From positions 1 through 6,754 of the forward strand of contig CAIWKF010000015.1 in assembly GCA_903913175.1 (NCBI GenBank): a stretch of DNA of 6,754 nucleotides, in the 5' to 3' direction. The position numbers and the translations under genes are program-made. How positions within the stretch are numbered: position 1 is the stretch's first letter; each line of letters starts with the position of its first letter. This DNA comes from Candidatus Staskawiczbacteria bacterium (GTDB lineage: Bacteria; Patescibacteriota; Minisyncoccia; Minisyncoccales; Staskawiczbacteraceae). The notes beneath the pieces were generated by a model, which worked only from the letters and a program-made list of their open reading frames with translations, made no database searches and was not told the origin of the DNA. Positions 4,942-6,754 of this stretch are shown here, in pieces.

Positions 4942-6261
4942 ATGGATCTAAAATCATTTCATAGAGCATTACAACAAATTGCAGAGGCTAGGGGAATTTC
5001 GCCTGAGAAAATTATTGAAACTATTGAAGCAGCTATTGCCACAGCTTACAAAAAAGACTACGGCAAAAAGGGCCAAAAAATTAAATCACAATTTAATCCT
5101 ATTTCTGGCGATGTAAAATTTTGGCAAATAAAGCTTGTAGTTGATCAAACTATGCTTTATACCGAAGAAGAAATAGAAACACTAAAAGAAAAGAAAATTT
5201 TACCTGCAGAAGAATTTAATAAAGAGACAAGGGCCGGCGAAGAAGAGCAGAAAAAAGTAGTCTTTAATGAAGAAAAACATATTATGCTGACAGATGCCAA
5301 AAAAGATTATCCAAATATAAATACAGGTGAGGAAATAGAAATTCCACTTATTTCGAAACAAGATTATGGAAGAATTGCAGCACAAACTGCCAAACAAGTT
5401 ATTTTACAAAAAATTAGGGAAGCAGAAAAAGAAACTATTTCAGCTGAATATAGAGCAAAAGAAGGAGAAATTGTTTCTGGCATAGTACAAAGAGTTGAGG
5501 GTGGAGTTGCTTATATTGATATTGGGAAAACTTTAGGAGTTTTAAATAAAGAAGAACAAATCCCTGGCGAATATTATAAGCCTGCTCAAAGAATAAAACT
5601 TTATATTTTAAAAGTTGAAGATACTCAAAAAGGTTCTGTGGTTTTATTGTCTAGAACTTATCCAAAATTAATTTCCAGACTATTTGAATTAGAGGTGCCA
5701 GAAATTTCAGCTGGAACCGTAGTTATAAAAGCAATTGCTAGAGAGCCTGGATTTAGAACTAAAATAGCTGTTACTTCAACAGAATCAGGAGTTGATCCAA
5801 TTGGCAGTTGTGTTGGTCAAAAAGGAACTAGAATTATGGCAGTTATCAATGAAATTGGTGGAGAAAAAATTGATGTAGTTGAATGGAAGCAAGAACCAGA
5901 AAAATTTATTGCTAATTCATTGTCTCCTGCAAAAATTACTGCTGTAAAAATTGAAAGTGCAAATACTGCTACTGCTTTTGCATTAAATGATCAACTTTCT
6001 TTAGCTATTGGTAAAGAGGGCAGAAATGTAAGACTTGCAGCTAATCTAACTGGTTGGAAAATAGACATCAAACCAGCTGAACAAGCTCCAGTAGAGGTAT
6101 TGGAAAAAATAGAAGAAAAAAAACCCGCTCTTGTCGAAAATATTATAGACAACAATGCTGACAAAGAAAAAAAACCCGCAAAAATAAAAAAAGAAAAAGC
6201 ATCTAAAACTTCTACTACTAAAAAGTCTAACAAAATAAAAGAAAAGAAAACTAAGAAATAA
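4942..6261 (+). CDS. nusA: Transcription termination/antitermination factor NusA
   Basis: NusA binds RNA polymerase and nascent RNA and modulates pausing, hairpin termination and antitermination. This 439-aa protein has an RNAP-binding N-terminal domain at about 1-165 (SFHRALQQIAEARGIS, then IEAAIATAYKKDYG), an S1 domain at about 173-240 (GEIVSGIVQRVEGGVAYIDIG), and two KH domains with GxxG loops GQKG at 292-295 and GKEG at 357-360. SCVGQKGTRI and LAIGKEGRNVRLAA are diagnostic. The S1 domain starts some 35-40 residues later than in typical NusA because of a charged insertion at about 78-115. The C-terminal acidic repeats of E. coli are absent; instead there is a lysine-rich disordered tail (390-439) with EKKPA repeated. 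nusA stands alone: rimP and infB, its usual neighbours, are not adjacent. It has its own promoter and leader hairpin, and no Shine-Dalgarno sequence. Confidence 0.96.
   Translation: MDLKSFHRALQQIAEARGISPEKIIETIEAAIATAYKKDYGKKGQKIKSQFNPISGDVKFWQIKLVVDQTMLYTEEEIETLKEKKILPAEEFNKETRAGEEEQKKVVFNEEKHIMLTDAKKDYPNINTGEEIEIPLISKQDYGRIAAQTAKQVILQKIREAEKETISAEYRAKEGEIVSGIVQRVEGGVAYIDIGKTLGVLNKEEQIPGEYYKPAQRIKLYILKVEDTQKGSVVLLSRTYPKLISRLFELEVPEISAGTVVIKAIAREPGFRTKIAVTSTESGVDPIGSCVGQKGTRIMAVINEIGGEKIDVVEWKQEPEKFIANSLSPAKITAVKIESANTATAFALNDQLSLAIGKEGRNVRLAANLTGWKIDIKPAEQAPVEVLEKIEEKKPALVENIIDNNADKEKKPAKIKKEKASKTSTTKKSNKIKEKKTKK
6115..6179 (+). repeat. Two identical 14-mers in the nusA tail, echoed in the terminator
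   Basis: GAAAAAAAACCCGC occurs at 6115-6128 and 6166-6179, in the same reading frame, encoding EKKPA at residues 392-396 and 409-413. The first 12 bases after the G (AAAAAAAACCCG) recur at 6264-6275 as the 5' arm of the nusA terminator. The terminator 3' arm GCGGGTTTTTTT is fully complementary to both coding copies. Confidence 0.8.
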
Positions 6262-6265
6262 ATAA

Positions 6266-6303
6266 AAAAAACCCGTAAATAAATTTAAATTTGCGGGTTT
6301 TTT
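6266..6303. terminator. Bidirectional intrinsic terminator between nusA and the GNAT gene
   Basis: The arm at 6266-6280 (AAAAAACCCGTAAAT) pairs with 6289-6303 (ATTTGCGGGTTTTTT), giving 15 pairs with one T-G wobble and an 8-nt loop. The run of Ts on the plus strand and the run of As before the stem (Ts on the minus strand) give a U-tract in both directions. It begins 5 nt after the nusA stop and ends 15 nt before the stop of the convergent acetyltransferase gene, so it serves both. Confidence 0.92.
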
Positions 6304-6317
6304 ATTTAAAAAATATT

Positions 6318-6749
6318 CTAAAATTTCATTTCAAAACAATAATACTTATTGCCCTCATACTTACCGTATTTTTTTAAAAGTATAAACCCATTTTTTAAGT
6401 AAAAGTCAGCTGTATTATATTGGTAAAAAGCGTAAGCACACAATATCTTTAAGTTATTTTTTTCTGTGTATTCTTTTGCAAAATTAATAAGCTTACTACC
6501 TACTCCATTTGATTGATGGCCCTTTGCAACTGCCAGTGTTTCAATATGCATTTTATTATTTCTATTCCTAAAGCTAATAACACCAACTACATTTTCATTT
6601 TCTTGTGCAATATAATATTCTCCATTATTTATTTGCTTTTCCACAAACTCCTCTTTATCCCACACAAAATTTGGCATTTTAATATATAGTAAATTTAAAA
6701 TTTCTAAAATATTTTTTTTATCTTTTAGCTCTGCTTTTTTTATATTCAT
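6318..6749 (-). CDS. GNAT family N-acetyltransferase
   Basis: A 143-aa protein with the single-domain GNAT fold. It transfers an acetyl group from acetyl-CoA to an amine; the substrate cannot be told. The N-terminus (IKKAELKDKKNILEIL) is the usual first strand and helix. VVGVISFR at 54-61 is the central strand, and motif A runs from IETLAVAKGHQSNGVGSKLI at 69-88, with the acetyl-CoA pyrophosphate loop Q79-S-N-G-V-G84. ADFYLKNGF at 114-122 is motif B, with Tyr117 in the position often acting as general acid. The length is normal and the gene appears intact. Only five bases upstream of the ATG are in the window, so the promoter and ribosome binding site cannot be assessed and a more distal in-frame start cannot be excluded. 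It is convergent with nusA and shows no functional link to it. Confidence 0.9.
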   Translation of the reverse strand: MNIKKAELKDKKNILEILNLLYIKMPNFVWDKEEFVEKQINNGEYYIAQENENVVGVISFRNRNNKMHIETLAVAKGHQSNGVGSKLINFAKEYTEKNNLKILCAYAFYQYNTADFYLKNGFILLKKYGKYEGNKYYCFEMKF

Positions 6750-6754
6750 GTATA

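Noticed and set aside
112..6749. UGA recoded as glycine (as in Gracilibacteria/Absconditabacteria)
   Set aside because: No gene stops at TGA, which could hint at recoding, but all recognised families are full length without in-frame TGA and use GGN glycine codons. A low-GC preference for TAA explains the stops.

Overview
The window looks like a chromosomal stretch from a low-GC member of the Candidate Phyla Radiation (Patescibacteria, most likely a Parcubacteria-type lineage). This placement rests on four things: a DUF5671-type membrane protein, a short PulG-like prepilin of the kind common in these genomes, A/T-rich leaders without Shine-Dalgarno sequences on every complete plus-strand gene, and a NusA with an enlarged N-terminal domain. 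It is an inference without a marker-gene tree. The genetic code appears standard: known families read through at full length, and every gene with a visible end stops at TAA or TAG.

Left part (1-4113), all on the plus strand: the possible tail of an unrecognised upstream frame, a type IV prepilin/pseudopilin, a five-helix DUF5671-type membrane protein with an extracytoplasmic C-terminal domain, then dprA and comM. DprA protects incoming single-stranded DNA and loads RecA. ComM is an AAA+ branch-migration helicase of natural transformation. With the pilin beside them, and yraN (a predicted nuclease-fold protein often found near comM/dprA) downstream, this reads as a DNA-uptake/competence neighbourhood. 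Just before dprA is an array of four 9-mers spaced 11-12 nt apart; two match the DnaA-box consensus exactly.

Middle (4114-4465): a self-contained transcription unit on the minus strand interrupts comM-yraN. It has a sigma70-like promoter, a strong Shine-Dalgarno sequence, a 63-aa unrecognised protein and an intrinsic terminator. It is the only gene in the window with a clear ribosome binding site.

Right part (4466-6754): yraN, then a strong-looking promoter followed within about 30-50 nt by a hairpin plus U8 tract, all upstream of nusA. This layout suggests a transcription attenuator, or a terminated short leader RNA, controlling nusA. NusA itself acts on hairpin pausing and termination, so feedback is plausible. 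nusA ends at a bidirectional terminator shared with a convergent GNAT acetyltransferase gene. I saw no tRNA, rRNA, CRISPR array or transposase.
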